A stretch of 64,000 bases of DNA from Symbiodinium natans (taxonomy: Eukaryota > Sar > Dinophyceae > Suessiales > Symbiodiniaceae), in the NCBI GenBank assembly GCA_905221605.1, contig CAJNDS010000351.1:62001-126000 (forward strand). Reading direction: 5' to 3'. A program made the translations under genes and the position numbers. The notes under the pieces are model-generated. The model ran no database searches, was not told the DNA's origin, and saw only the letters and a list, made by a program, of their open reading frames with translations. Positions 52,614 through 62,959 of the stretch are shown one piece after another; within the stretch, counting starts at the first letter, position 1, and each line of letters opens with the position of its first letter.

Positions 52614-53760
52614 ACTCATCACATATCCTCATTAGAACCACGGCTCGGTACTATTGGCCGAGCCAAAGTAGACGCTAGATCCGATCAGTCTTTCAACCCT
52701 TCTTGGGCAAACAACTTGTAGGCGCTGTACAATATCACCAAAATATTGCTTCGCAATTCCTTGCTGCCATGTACTCTGAGGCCACGGCATCTGCTTCATG
52801 CCGCGCGGGGCATCTTGCCTCTTGGTGAGCGTGCTGCCGGCGACGTTGCAGGCGATTGGGGCAAACGCCTGAGTGGTTGGTACACGGGTGACACCGGTTT
52901 CCAGTGCAAGTGCCGCACTGCTTGCAGCACTTCTTCCATGCCCTTGTTAGGCTCCTTCGTCATCATCTCTCTGAGCCCAGGGTTCTGTTGCACTGCTGCG
53001 TTCAAGAGCGCAAAGAAATCTGAAACGAGATCTGTTCCAGAAGGTCGGGAAGCAAGCAGCTCGCCCAAACTCTGCCCCTCTCGGGAGGCAAGCAACTCAC
53101 CACCTTCCTGCGCTAGCAGCACTAAACGTGCAACATCAGCTTCTCTTGCGCGGACCGTCATGCGCTGACTCGGGTTGTTTGGATCCCGGAGCTCGTAGGT
53201 GACTTCATCATCCTTCGATATGGGTGGCTCCGGCTAACCATCTACTTGGATCATGCTTCTTGCGATGGAACAGGCTGCGTGGGCAGGAAAATTGCGGAGC
53301 CAAGCCATGGGTATCGGAAGAGACCCCAAGAGTAGCGCCAAATCGGCGAGGGTCATGGCGCCCCGTCTGGTCATTTCCTTGACACTCTCAGCGCTAGCAT
53401 CAACTGCCACCAATAACCTGTTGCCTTCGACAACTGGAGCCAATACTGTGCCAGTTGGCCATGTTCCTGCTGGGAGAACAGCAATGTCCGAGCCAACTGG
53501 CCAAGGACCAGCAATGCACTGAACATAGTTGGGCGCCGTGGTGGGAAAGTAAACGGCCTGCGCCTGGTTCGCCAACGTAACAGGTTGTAGGGCGGGCCAC
53601 GTGTAGCAGCTTGCATGCTGCCTCAATGGGGCCTGCACGCGCAGTGGTTTGTACCATGGCAAGTCGAAGGCAGCAGGCGCCGGTACTGGCACCCATTGTG
53701 GCTGGAATGCTTGCAAGACTTTTTGCACATAGGGCTGCAGCGTAGGGCCCTCGGCGGCGC

Positions 53761-54510
53761 CTACCGCAAAACAATGCAAGACAAATTGTCGGTGCTGCCA
53801 CAGAGGTAGGCTTGCTCGACCACTTGCCGCGCTGCTGATGAGGGCGTTCCCCCCGAGCTTAAGCAGCCACGAACGATTTGAGCCACTTGGCTGTTGCTTT
53901 CTGTGACCCCGTCGCAACAAAGCACAAGCACGTCCTCCATGATTAGTGTCAAGGATAGCAAATCTGCCTTCGACGTGATGGGTGGCTTGAGGGAAGGGTC
54001 CCCGAAGGCTCTGGTCACGCTCAAGCAGCCATTCACCCGGTTCTGCCAAAAGTAGCCCCCTGCGGCCTGAACACGTAATACCGCCTCTGCATCGTGAGAG
54101 TTGTGGTCGGTGGTAAGAACTCTAAAGCGGGTACCTCTTATCTGCATGGTGCGGGAATCCCCAACGTTCCCAATGACTGATTGCCCAGATGAAGATGTCC
54201 ATGCAATAGTAGCACAAGAGCCTCTGCTGGTGTGGCGAGAACAGTAGGCGTGGTCAACTGCACTCAGCACACCTTGTAGAGTCTGCGGAGCCGAAGGCCC
54301 ACTCTTGAGACATCCGTCGGTCATGGCATTGGTCAGGCTCGCACTCAAGAACTGAGAACAGGAGCTGCCGTCATGCCCATCGCATACGGCCACCCGGGAG
54401 GAATTCTCATTAACAACTAGCACGTTTAAATCCTCCATTGATGGGCGTTGGCCTACGCATTCCGCCACGCCAATCGAAGCCCATGGACTCCCAAGTCTTT
54501 TCGTTTCCAT
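53761..54510 (-). CDS. PP2C-family (PPM) Ser/Thr phosphatase domain, intact
   Basis: A 249-residue frame from the first in-frame ATG (METKRL). It removes phosphate from Ser/Thr with a two-metal centre, as known for the family. Motifs in order: RPSMED (22-27), V-C-D-G-H-D-G (42-48), GNVGDSR (114-120), TTDHN (133-137), AAGG...RVNG...TRAFGD (149-171), V-L-C-C-D-G-V (196-202), S-T-D-N-L-S-C-I-V-L (239-248). The metal-binding acidic residues expected at MED, DGH, CDG and TDN are all present. The usual second Gly of DGHGG is Asp. The frame is also open upstream to the relict leader and on into a (GA)n repeat, so an upstream non-ATG or lost start is possible. Catalysis could survive, but expression is unknown. 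Confidence 0.93.
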   Translation of the reverse strand: METKRLGSPWASIGVAECVGQRPSMEDLNVLVVNENSSRVAVCDGHDGSSCSQFLSASLTNAMTDGCLKSGPSAPQTLQGVLSAVDHAYCSRHTSRGSCATIAWTSSSGQSVIGNVGDSRTMQIRGTRFRVLTTDHNSHDAEAVLRVQAAGGYFWQNRVNGCLSVTRAFGDPSLKPPITSKADLLSLTLIMEDVLVLCCDGVTESNSQVAQIVRGCLSSGGTPSSAARQVVEQAYLCGSTDNLSCIVLR

Positions 54511-54622
54511 CCTTGGACACAGAGAAGCCGGCTCCACTTTGAATCCATGACCATGTGGGATCACTTCAAAAACATCGGCCACTTGGCCGTTGCGAACGTA
54601 AACGCAAGCATTATGGCAGTCT

Positions 54623-54637
54623 CTTCCAGCCAAATGG
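54623..54637 (-). other. Inner relict spliced leader, degenerate
   Basis: CCATTTGGCTGGAAG on the minus strand aligns to CCATTTTGGCTCAAG with one T lost and a CA-to-GGA change. It lies head-to-tail behind the outer relict leader. A truncated leader starting at CC fits trans-splicing onto the AG inside an older leader copy. Confidence 0.75.
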
Positions 54638-54650
54638 CTTGAGCCAAAAT

Positions 54651-54654
<4 letters not shown>
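54638..54654 (-). other. Outer relict dinoflagellate spliced leader
   Basis: AGCCATTTTGGCTCAAG, identical to the last 17 bases of the 22-base dinoflagellate leader. The first five leader bases are replaced by a (GA)n microsatellite. This marks reinsertion of a reverse-transcribed, trans-spliced mRNA. Confidence 0.93.
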
Positions 54655-54749
<95 letters not shown>

Positions 54750-54756
54750 TCTCTGT
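54655..54756. repeat. (CT)n microsatellite upstream of retrogene
   Basis: Almost pure (CT)n on the plus strand, (GA)n on the minus strand, ending directly at the relict leader. The Arg-Glu repeat it encodes in the phosphatase frame is not part of the protein. Confidence 0.95.
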
Positions 54757-56936
54757 CTTTCTCGTGGTCCAGCTGTCAGAGGCGTCGCGCACCACAGCAG
54801 ACAGATTCGCAACCCAACCACAAACACAATAAATACCCAAGCCCAAAATATAGACCGTCCGTAAGCCTCAACAAACTCAGCACGTCTAAGAGCCACCTGC
54901 AGCTCTTCGGACAGCTGTGGCCCCAGATTGTCAAAGTGCAGGCGACTGAAGCCACCTGAGCGACTTCTAAGGGCAAAGAGGGCGCTTTACTCTTTAGTGC
55001 AGTCTAGGGTCTCAATTGCTCAGAGGCTCTGGTTGAGGCTTGGGGTTCAATCAATCCGACTCAGGTCAGCGCGTTGGGGAGACACTCACTCATGCACGAA
55101 GTGGATGGATCGTTGGCCAGTGTTCGTACTCCCAGATTGAGTGGTGCTGTCGAAGCGTCCAAACCGAACCCGTGCAGCAGGTGTGTGGTAGCGGCGCTAT
55201 GCCATCTCCACCCCTGCTGTACGAAATCAGTTCGTCGACCCCTTTCCGATCCGGGAGAAGAAATGTACAATGGGTGGTGTGGGCGGGAGAGCAACAATCT
55301 CTGGTACTGCTCCCGAGCCTCGCGCGGCTGCGGGGCATATATGTATATATGTATGTACATTCCTGATCACAGCTCTCGGTGCTCGCTCGATGCATGTCAC
55401 TTCGCATCGAGATGCATCCCTTCAAGGTTTTCAGGTAATTTCAGGGTTGATCCGGGTTGTCAAGCGGGGCGGGTCTAAAAGATGAGCTCTGGGCGACAAG
55501 ATGCCCCACTCAGGCCCCACTCGTCCATGAGGGGTGAGTGTTCAGGCTTCATTTCATCATTAGTTTCATTGCTCCGTGCTGAGTCTGTCGGAAACCCAGA
55601 ACGCCCTGGCGTTTGCGATAAGGAGCTTTAGGCACCATGAAAAAATAGCAGCTTTGCGTTTCACCGGTACTAGAGAAAGCACCCGACTAACGCGTGTAGC
55701 CTAGGAACTGTCCGCTGCCAAGACGGCCATCTCACCTCAGTCAGCTGTCGATTGGGACCATTGCTTACTGCAGGGGTCTTAGGCTAGAGTTTCGAGCCTA
55801 CTCGCCTTGTGGCGCTGTGCTCGAACACGCTCTGACGCTCTAACGGCTCGCATTGCTCAAGCCTTTCCAGCCAGAGCCTGCATCCTCGGAGCGCCACTTC
55901 GACAAATTGTTGAGGGCCCCTGGACCCCAAACTGGAGGCCTGTTGAGCTGTTGAGCCGGGCCTAAACCCAACGCGAAGCGTCCGGCACCGAACGAGCCTG
56001 CACTGCAACAAAGCCGAAGAGAAGACCCGATCACTGGGAACTGCCAGTTCAGACAGCACTTTGTCGGGACAGACGGGTGTTTGCTACAGAACATCTGTCT
56101 CTCATGGTTTTCGTAGCGAATGAATGCAAGACTTTCCTTGGCTCGCCCTCCAAAACTCCGAATGCATTTGGAACCCCCACTTTCTTGAGGAGTGGCTGAA
56201 CCTCGCAAGGCCCTCGGTGAGCGCTGTCTTCAGAGCTACGACGGCCTGGCGAGGCTCTCTATATTTGGGGCTCAGGGAGTTTGGGCTGGAGGGCAATGGC
56301 ACGTCTACGTAGGATGGACGCGTAGGTCCGCGTAGGCTGTCTGTATATATATACATATTTAATGATGCGCAGCGGTAGATACCGCAGGTTAGAAAAACCT
56401 TTGCGGAAGGGTGCGAGGGTGCTGTACAAGGTTGGAGAACATGTTTGCGAAGGAGGTGGTACGAATTGCAGGGGTGAGGAAAGCACTTGAAAGCTCAGGT
56501 TTCACAAGGGGAGTTCCGCGTAGGCCCGGCGTAGGCTCCGCGTAGCTTGCACACAGGCGTAGTTTCCATGTCGTTGCCCATCCGTTTTCCCCGTGCAGGT
56601 ACAGAACCAAACAAAACCATGGCGAGACCGCAACACAATGCCCCACAAGTAGCAGAATGCCCCAGTTCCACGCACCCTACTATAACCAAAACAGTTGCGA
56701 GTGGCTTTGTTTGAGGGCTTGCGGACATGAATTCACGCGTAGGCCCGCGTAGGATGTCAATGCAATGACAAGAGCCCACACAACAAAAAAAATGCTCATC
56801 TGAAAAATCACGTGAATGCTTTCTGCCATATAGCACGTGCCTCTGTCCGAAGCATCCTGCCATCCCCCAAACACAAACCAAACCAGAAGAGCGGGCACAA
56901 CACGACATGCCCAAGAGCTTAAAGGGTTTGTAGGGC

Positions 56937-57009
56937 CTTCTCTGTCGTAGCGTTCGACTGCTTCAGGACCTCGAACATCTCATCGGAGCTGGCTTCGCAG
57001 AGGCGGTAC
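56937..57009 (-). CDS. Coiled-coil gene exon
   Basis: CGTTTAG acceptor, one base plus YRLCEASSDEMFEVLKQSNA then TTEK, GC donor (AAG/GCCCTA). It joins to 57781-57893 in phase through a GA donor. It is the last exon of this set before the retrogene island. Confidence 0.88.
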
Positions 57010-57780
57010 CTAAACGGAGGGGCTTGGAATCTCCTAGTGACAAGCATCATGTGCCATGCATGTGAACTCACACAGAATTCATCTTGCGGCTTCTCACAGC
57101 CAAGCTGCTGCTTTTTGACCTCGGAGAGCAGTCTCAGAGACCCCAAATCTCCAGAGCCCGAAGCCCCAAACTCTGAAATTCAATCTCAGAGCCAGGTTCA
57201 AAGAAAAAAAAGATGTTGCGCTCAGGGAAGGCATTCCCTCTCTCCCTCTCCCTGTCTGTGCCAATCCCAGCTCTCGGGGATGACACTGTTGTGTCCCTGC
57301 AGCTCCAATACAAATCCGGGGGGCTTGCTTCGGGATCTACTTACGCCAGGTTTTGGGGCTTTTTTTGGCCTCAGATTTTAGAGAGGCTTCGGGGGAACGA
57401 TGTCTTCTCCTCCCTGCTGTGTAGTGCGACCTTGTTCTTGAGTCGCCTCCACCGGACCACCCGGTTCCCGAGCAACCCGGGTCTGCAGAAACGAAGGCTT
57501 GCATGGCCTAGCAATATAGCCGCTGCTAGCAATATAGCCGCCGAGGGACATTCTTCACCTGTAAAAGCATGTTGTGCCGTGCGAAGTTGGCGACCCGGAA
57601 CTCCTGTTTAGAGCTTGGAGCTAGAGCTTCGGGTCTCTTACAGGACCGCGATCGTTCTTTCCAATTCTCTTAGAAGTTTGCATTCTGGGTAGACGTTGAT
57701 ACATGCATGCCGAGGCGCCCTAGCCTCTAAAGTACCTCAAGTACAATCCCTAGGAGTTCAAGGTGCGGGTTTTGGGATTC

Positions 57781-57893
57781 CGGAGTTCGCTAGGTCGAGC
57801 GAGGTCCTCGAAGTAGCGGTTGACGTTTAGCACGAGCTTCTCGAACTCAAACACGAAGTTGTGGAACGCCGATTCGCTGATCTTCCGGGGCAC
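57781..57893 (-). CDS. Coiled-coil gene exon
   Basis: CCTTTTAG acceptor. It encodes VPRKISESAFHNFVFEFEKL then VLNVNRYFEDLARPSEL plus two bases. The donor is probably GA (CCG/GAATCC), which keeps phase with 57009; GC at CTC/GCTCGA is an alternative. Confidence 0.85.
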
Positions 57894-57978
57894 CTAAAAG
57901 GACCGAAAGCGTTTCAGGATTTCGGGCTTCGTTGAAGATCTCGGCTGGGAAAATTGTTTCCGCAACTGGAGGCCAAAC

Positions 57979-58023
57979 TGCTCCGCCCATTTGTGGGTTT
58001 GGCTTCTCGTCGCCATGGCTCTT
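57979..58023 (-). CDS. Probable micro-exon of coiled-coil gene
   Basis: AACTAG acceptor, KSHGDEKPNPQMGGA, donor GCA/GTTTGG, phase 0 both sides, leaving an 85-bp intron to 57893. A second frame over the same bases (ATRSQTHKWAEQ) is also open, so the frame is not certain. Confidence 0.55.
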
Positions 58024-58102
58024 CTAGTTTGCCTGTACTCCGACGATGAGGGGATGCAATTGCAATGGATAAGGGTGGCACTAAAATGCCGCATGCTCCC
58101 GC

Positions 58103-58211
58103 CTGACACAAACTCTTCAGCCGGGACTGAACTGGCTGCCAAGGGACAGCATCCAATTTCTCTTCGATGACGTCAAGCTTCCGCATGATTGCTAGTAGGG
58201 CATTCATCTGC
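58103..58211 (-). CDS. Coiled-coil gene exon
   Basis: TGTGCAG acceptor, one base plus QMNALLAIMRKLDVIEEKLD then AVPWQPVQSRLKSLCQ, GC donor (CAG/GCGGGA). Heptad pattern L-x2-I-x3-L-x2-I-x3-L is visible. It joins upstream to AQRT with a split Leu codon. Confidence 0.93.
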
Positions 58212-59441
58212 CTGCACAAAGGGGTTCAAAGTATGGTGGTAAATTAGTTGGGGGGGATGCTGAGAACATCTCGAGAAGTTTTCCCCGGTCCTGTGCCGCG
58301 TCGCGAAAACGAGGGATGCACTTTTTCTCCCCTGAAAAGGGGGCTTCTAGAACCAGCCATTGAGGACTATTTTGGGTTCGCGTGTGGGGGAGCAAATGGT
58401 GCTGTCGGTCGGCACTTTGGGACCTTTGGAAAGAAAAAACGCCGTTGAAAGGTCTAGCTCAAGTGCCAGGCTCAGGTTGGGGGCCGGAGGAAAAGAGTTG
58501 GAACCTCCACTGTGATTCCCCCATACAATGCCCTTAGCGCCCTAGAACACACAACGCCCAAAGCCGGAACCCTCAATTCTTCAACCCTCGAAGTCTCAAT
58601 TCCAACGGCCCGAACACCAAACCGCTAACCGAATTGTTAGGTCAATCTGAGAATGGTAAACGCTCCAAGACTCCTTCGAATAAGACCAAACTGTGCCTTA
58701 AAGGCACCCGAAACATCAGCAAATGCCTCCAGCCCTCTAGACCCCAATAAGCCTACATCTACAAACATTAAGCCCCCCTTGAGTCACGGATTCCGCAGGT
58801 GACGTCGCCTCTGCTGGCCAAGACGCAGCTCCTCGAACTGTCGCCGGCTCTGAGCGGAGAGCGCCTTCGGTTCGGCAAAGGTTCGGGCAGGGTGCTCTGT
58901 TCTTGTGCTTGGAGAAAATTGGGACTTGGGTCATACAGGGCTTTCAAGACAAGACGTAGATAGGCTAACATGTTTGAAGCTCCGCGGGGCCAAAAAAAAA
59001 CGGATTCCGTCGCTCCATCTCACACAAGGCTGGCAAGGTCGTAGAGGGCCGCCTAGGGCTTCGACTCTCACGCTCGCCCACGGCAGGCAGGGATGTGGAA
59101 ATCGCGGTCGGTTGGGACTGCGCAACTACTCCACACGAACAGTCACGACGTGCCACACTTCTGCTGCATGCGCCGCGTGTTCAGGTGGCTACCTTTCACC
59201 CAAGGCACCTGTGCCATTGCAGACCCCAGAAACCAGTTCCGAAGGTGGGCCCGCAGAGCAAAGACAAAGATTGATTAACTCCCGCAGGGAGCGCGGGGTT
59301 CCGCCGACATCGCTCGTGTTCGTACGGGGAGTTTAGCACAGTTTAAGGCCTGGGCCCGCCAGCGTTTCAAACTTAGCTTCGCATTGAATCCACTCAGCTT
59401 CACAATGCTTCACAATGCTTCACAGCTTGGGCTTCAAGAAC

Positions 59442-59508
59442 AATGTCCGCTGGGCCTGGATGCGCTGGTCCACGACGTCCAGTCGGTGGAGGGTCTCGTT
59501 CATCATTC
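59442..59508 (-). CDS. Coiled-coil gene exon
   Basis: CACGAAG acceptor, two bases plus MMNETLHRLDVVDQRIQAQR then T and two bases, donor ATT/GTTCTT. The upstream intron is flanked by the direct repeat GAAGGAA at both splice sites. Confidence 0.9.
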
Positions 59509-59880
59509 CTTCGTGTCTGTCTTGTCTGAAGGCTTTCCAACGTGAACCCCAAATCTTCGAGGCAGCATTGGGCACGGCCTCCAAAGTTCAGGTTTTACAC
59601 TAGCTTCCATGCAAGAAGGCTGACTGCTGTTGGACATTCGTCAGGGTTTAGGGTTTCTTAGAGTGGCAAAGGTCATCTCCAAGAGAAACACATTGCAAGG
59701 TCAGCCTCACCTATGCGATCTGTGTGCCGCGCTTCCTTGCAAGGACCCCGTGATGGTCTTTCGAGCCGCCGAACCCTACACCCCTAAACTGCCACAAGCT
59801 CCCTATTAGAACCCCTAAACCAAACCCGACAGCGCGACAATTCCTTTCAGGAGCCCGTTTTGATCTTTGAGCCGCAGTTC

Positions 59881-59954
59881 CTTCCAGCCTGTCCAACTGT
59901 GCGCCGACCCTGGTAAAGCCCGCCGTCATTTCGGCCGAAAGCTGTTCGCCAAGC
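59881..59954 (-). CDS. Coiled-coil gene exon
   Basis: CGCCAG acceptor, one base plus LGEQLSAEMTAGFTRVGAQL then DRLE plus one base, GA donor (GAAG/GAACTG). The phase matches both neighbours and gives DRLE-G-MMNET. Confidence 0.9.
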
Positions 59955-60635
59955 CTGGCGGTCAACTGGTGGTTTTATGGTCCCCGGACTAGGTAGGGTT
60001 TGAAAATGACCCCGCTAATGGGAAACAGCATGATGGTGGATTTCCCTTGCCAAGTTCTGAACTTGTAGCCATTTTCTCTGATTGGAGGAGGTGTCTGGGA
60101 GCTCTGTGAAGAGATGAAGAGCTCAATTTGCATACTGCCCGAGCAGGCTTGAGGCTCTAGAGGCCTATAGGCTTTGCCGCATGCGTTGGCCCAATATCGC
60201 TCAAGAGGACGTGGAGACGGATTGCCTATAAGCCATTTGATACGCAAACCTGCAAACAAGCACAACATACAGCTCTCATCCATACCCATCCCTGGAGGCG
60301 AAACCCTCGTAAGACCTCTGCATCTTCAAGTCCGGCGGAACTTCGCAAGCAAACCCACACGCAATGCCAGAAGCAAAAGTACCTGAGCATCACTACATTT
60401 CTACAGAAATAACATCAAGACTTGGCACAACCGATTCATGAGCTTCAACCCAAAAGCTCTTGCCCGAGCTCGTCTTGAGCTATGTTTGCATACGTTTGTT
60501 GCCATAGCGAACTCCTTGCCAAAGAAGCACCTGCTTCCATAAACCCCCATCAGCAAAGTATCAAGTTATGACCTAGACCTATCGACCTAAACCATTCACC
60601 CCACCCTGAGCCTCGGCTCATTTCAACCCGCGAGC

Positions 60636-60674
60636 CTGTCAGTGGCCGCTGTGATCTGGGCCTGCGTTCCATTC
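60636..60674 (-). CDS. Coiled-coil gene micro-exon, 39 bp
   Basis: TCCAAG acceptor, one base plus NGTQAQITAATD and two bases, GC donor (ACAG/GCTCGC). It joins in phase to LGEQLSAEMT with a split Arg codon. An upstream TGA limits the 5' border. The intron ends share CAGGCT. Confidence 0.75.
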
Positions 60675-60699
60675 CTTGGACGAAACGATGTTCAAAGTT

Positions 60700-60830
60700 G
60701 TCTAATCGCTCACGCTCGGGCAAACAAGGCGAAGCACACCAGATCCAAGGTCTCCAGCTAGCAACGTTGTGCTTGACCGCACAGCCAACTTCTGCAACAT
60801 CGTTTGCGGATATCGCCACACACCAACTAA
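60700..60830 (-). CDS. Possible exon
   Basis: The frame VGCAVKHNVASWRPWIWCAS then ERERLDNFEHRFVQG is protein-like, but splice borders were not resolved and the frame conflicts with the micro-exon just below. Confidence 0.35.
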
Positions 60831-61520
60831 TCAGCAACTTTCACTGAAGTTTTGTCGTTCCTGCCACGCTAGGGTTTTGGGTTGAGGTTTGCCGGGCTTT
60901 TAATCTGGAGGTTGTCGGATGCAAGGCTAGTAAGGCTATAGTAGAAGCCCGTGGGCTCTTGGAAGCTTTGAGGATCGACTGCGCTCCCAGCTGGCGACCA
61001 ATTTGCAAGAGGCTTCCAAATACGCTTGTGCATGCAGAGAGGAAAGGGAAATAACGATTGTTGCATGAAGCTTCTCAACGAACCTGTTCGGGGGGTTCAG
61101 CAAACGTACGTGTGCGTGCCTGCATCTGAGAGTTTAGGGTGTTCAAGGCTCCAATTATGGCCCTAAACCTGTTCTGCTGCGAATAAAGGTCCTCTTAGAA
61201 TCGACACCCAAAAGGGATAATTTGCCACATCGAATGCCGGGAAGCAGGATGCTGTACTGGAGCTTGTAGCGGTTTTCCTGCAGGGTCAGTCGGGAACGTC
61301 TGCGAATGAGGGCTTGGGCTCCAGGGGCTTGACGTAGTTCGGGGGGAGGTTAGGGGGTTGAGGCACGCCGAGCATACTGCATCAACCTTACCTTCGCCCT
61401 GTGTATCTTAAGGTCAGCATCATGGTGATGTCTGACAGTGGATAACGGAACGTCTGCTGAGTAAACTCTGCAACGTCCTAAACCTTTCTCTTGTGCATAA
61501 AGATGGCCCCCGGCCCAGGC

Positions 61521-61586
61521 CTCCATGGATTCGGTCAAGGCCGTCACAGCGCCATCGATCATATCCCCTGTTCCCGACAGAACGGC
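61521..61586 (-). CDS. Coiled-coil gene exon
   Basis: TGGGAG acceptor, 22 codons, phase 0, AVLSGTGDMIDGAVTALTES then ME, GC donor (GAG/GCCTGG). It joins to KLDDLQE upstream. Both ends of that intron read GGAGGCCG. Confidence 0.9.
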
Positions 61587-62276
61587 CTCCCAGGTCTACT
61601 TGGAGGTTCATGGGACTAAGGAGGTTTTATGTAGCTATAGTAGTTGAATACTGTACGAGTACAAGGCTGTTCTGAACTTATTCCAAGTAGGGTCGAATCA
61701 GGGTCTAAGATTTCGGGCGTCCGTTCAGGACTTCGGGCATAGCGGCTAGGAGCTTAGGATTCCGCAAGGAGCGTCTTGAACATCGATTCCGGACAACACG
61801 AGGCGGCCTGTCAAACGTTTGGCTTGGAAGGGGCTCGGAGTATCGCGGCTGGTGTTCTCGTGTTACATCGTTTCGCATCACCTATCCCAGAAGACACACT
61901 GAAGCCATGACGGCCTGGTCCTATAACACTGCTTTTGACTTCTGAGTACTTTCGTGCTGCTTCACTCGGTTCGCTTCACTGGGTCTCTTTTTCCGATCGA
62001 AGCTACTTTTAGCAAAGCATGGCTTCTCAAAAACGTCAAGCTTCTGGCGGAAGCCATGATGCAAAACCGACCTACGTTCTGCCTGTCTGCTGGTATTCGA
62101 CCAGCTTCTGCTAAACATGCTACCCAAGGAACGGAACGAGGGTGTTGGTTCGCGCGAAAGACAAGCTGCTCGTCTTGTGCGGAAGCGGATCGCAACTTAA
62201 TGATGCCGAGTCACGCACGCACCTAGAATGCGCTAAATCCTCTTGTTGGCCCATGCTTTGCGAAAAACTTGCCGGC

Positions 62277-62312
62277 CTCCTGCAAATCGTCGAGCTTCTC
62301 CCCGACAAACGC
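62277..62312 (-). CDS. Coiled-coil gene micro-exon, 12 codons
   Basis: AACCAG acceptor, AFVGEKLDDLQE, GC donor (GAG/GCCGGC), phase 0. The frame stays open beyond the donor (AGKFFAKHG), so a longer exon ending at GTTTTT is possible but would break the phase to 61586. Confidence 0.8.
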
Positions 62313-62755
62313 CTGGTTCATGGGTGAGCATGCCAGGCAGTCTTAGCAGAATACACTAAGGATTGGGCTCCGTACGAAGATGGGAGCGTGCGGTTTGGGC
62401 CCGGGCCGTCGAACCCTAGAACCCGTCCTGAAAGGGGGCGAGGTGGGTGGTGCTCAACTTGGCGACAAGCTGTGGAGTACACCCGCAGCAATACTGAAAC
62501 TCCAAAGTATGAACCCGAACCTTCATTGAATGAGTATTGAATGGCTGACCAAGAAATCCCACCCGTGTCCGAGCCAAGCTTATTGCAAGCCCTGAACAAA
62601 AGTCCGAAGTCTTAAACAGGAAAGAGAAGCTCGACAAGAACAACCTGACTGCAAACCCCCAACAGACGTAACCTCCAAGCCCAGAGTGCCTGCATCTTGG
62701 CAGTCTGGAGCTCCGCGTTGCACTGCCTCAATTTGGGTTCTTAGGAAGGCTCGCG

Positions 62756-62929
62756 ATGGCTCGAGACCTAGCGGCCCAGCAGAAGGCGTTGGACAACACA
62801 GACAACAAGAAGACTGACGGGTACCTTGAAACGAACACGCCCCTCACAAGCACACAAGAGGAAACTCGACGAAATCAATGGCAGCATGAGGAATTCATGC
62901 GCAATGCCCAGTTCCCAGTGTATCAATGA
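62756..62929 (+). CDS. Possible small plus-strand ORF, 57 codons
   Basis: ATG to TGA, MARDLAAQQKALDNTDNKKT then QEETRRNQWQHEEFMRNAQF. Very hydrophilic and protein-like, while the minus frames here are less convincing. It may be an exon of a plus-strand gene. It opposes the prevailing direction. No family. Confidence 0.4.
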   Translation: MARDLAAQQKALDNTDNKKTDGYLETNTPLTSTQEETRRNQWQHEEFMRNAQFPVYQ

Positions 62930-62959
62930 AAAAAGAGAAGGACTTCCTGAGTCGCCTGG

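Larger units (their letters stand above)
52632..54654 (-). pseudogene. Processed retrogene of a PP2C phosphatase with a longer C-terminus
   Basis: The unit begins at tandem relict spliced leaders (54623-54654) and has no intron. After the PP2C domain stops at 53761, coding composition continues in the next frame for about 175 codons (GAAEGPTLQPYVQKVLQAFQ ... WLRNFPAHAACSIARSMIQV), as if one base were lost at about 53763. It is then interrupted by an in-frame TAG at 53234, continues in the same frame (EADVARLVLLAQEGGELLAS ...) to 52796, and after another frame change runs through YFGDIVQRLQVVCPRRVERL to a TAA at 52632-52634. Three lesions in a leader-marked, intronless copy point to a decaying retrogene, although the phosphatase domain itself is intact. 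No poly(A) tract or clear target-site duplication was found. Confidence 0.8.

Noticed and set aside
53234-54049. A 271-codon frame taken as one protein
   Set aside because: Its first third is the wrong frame of the PP2C domain. Only the part after about 53763 looks coding, and it continues the phosphatase copy after a frame change.
54757-54830. A third SINE-like element upstream of the relict leader
   Set aside because: It has a purine tail and a GGTTGCGAATC word, but no TAGTGGTTAG or CCGGAAAC, so the resemblance is too weak.
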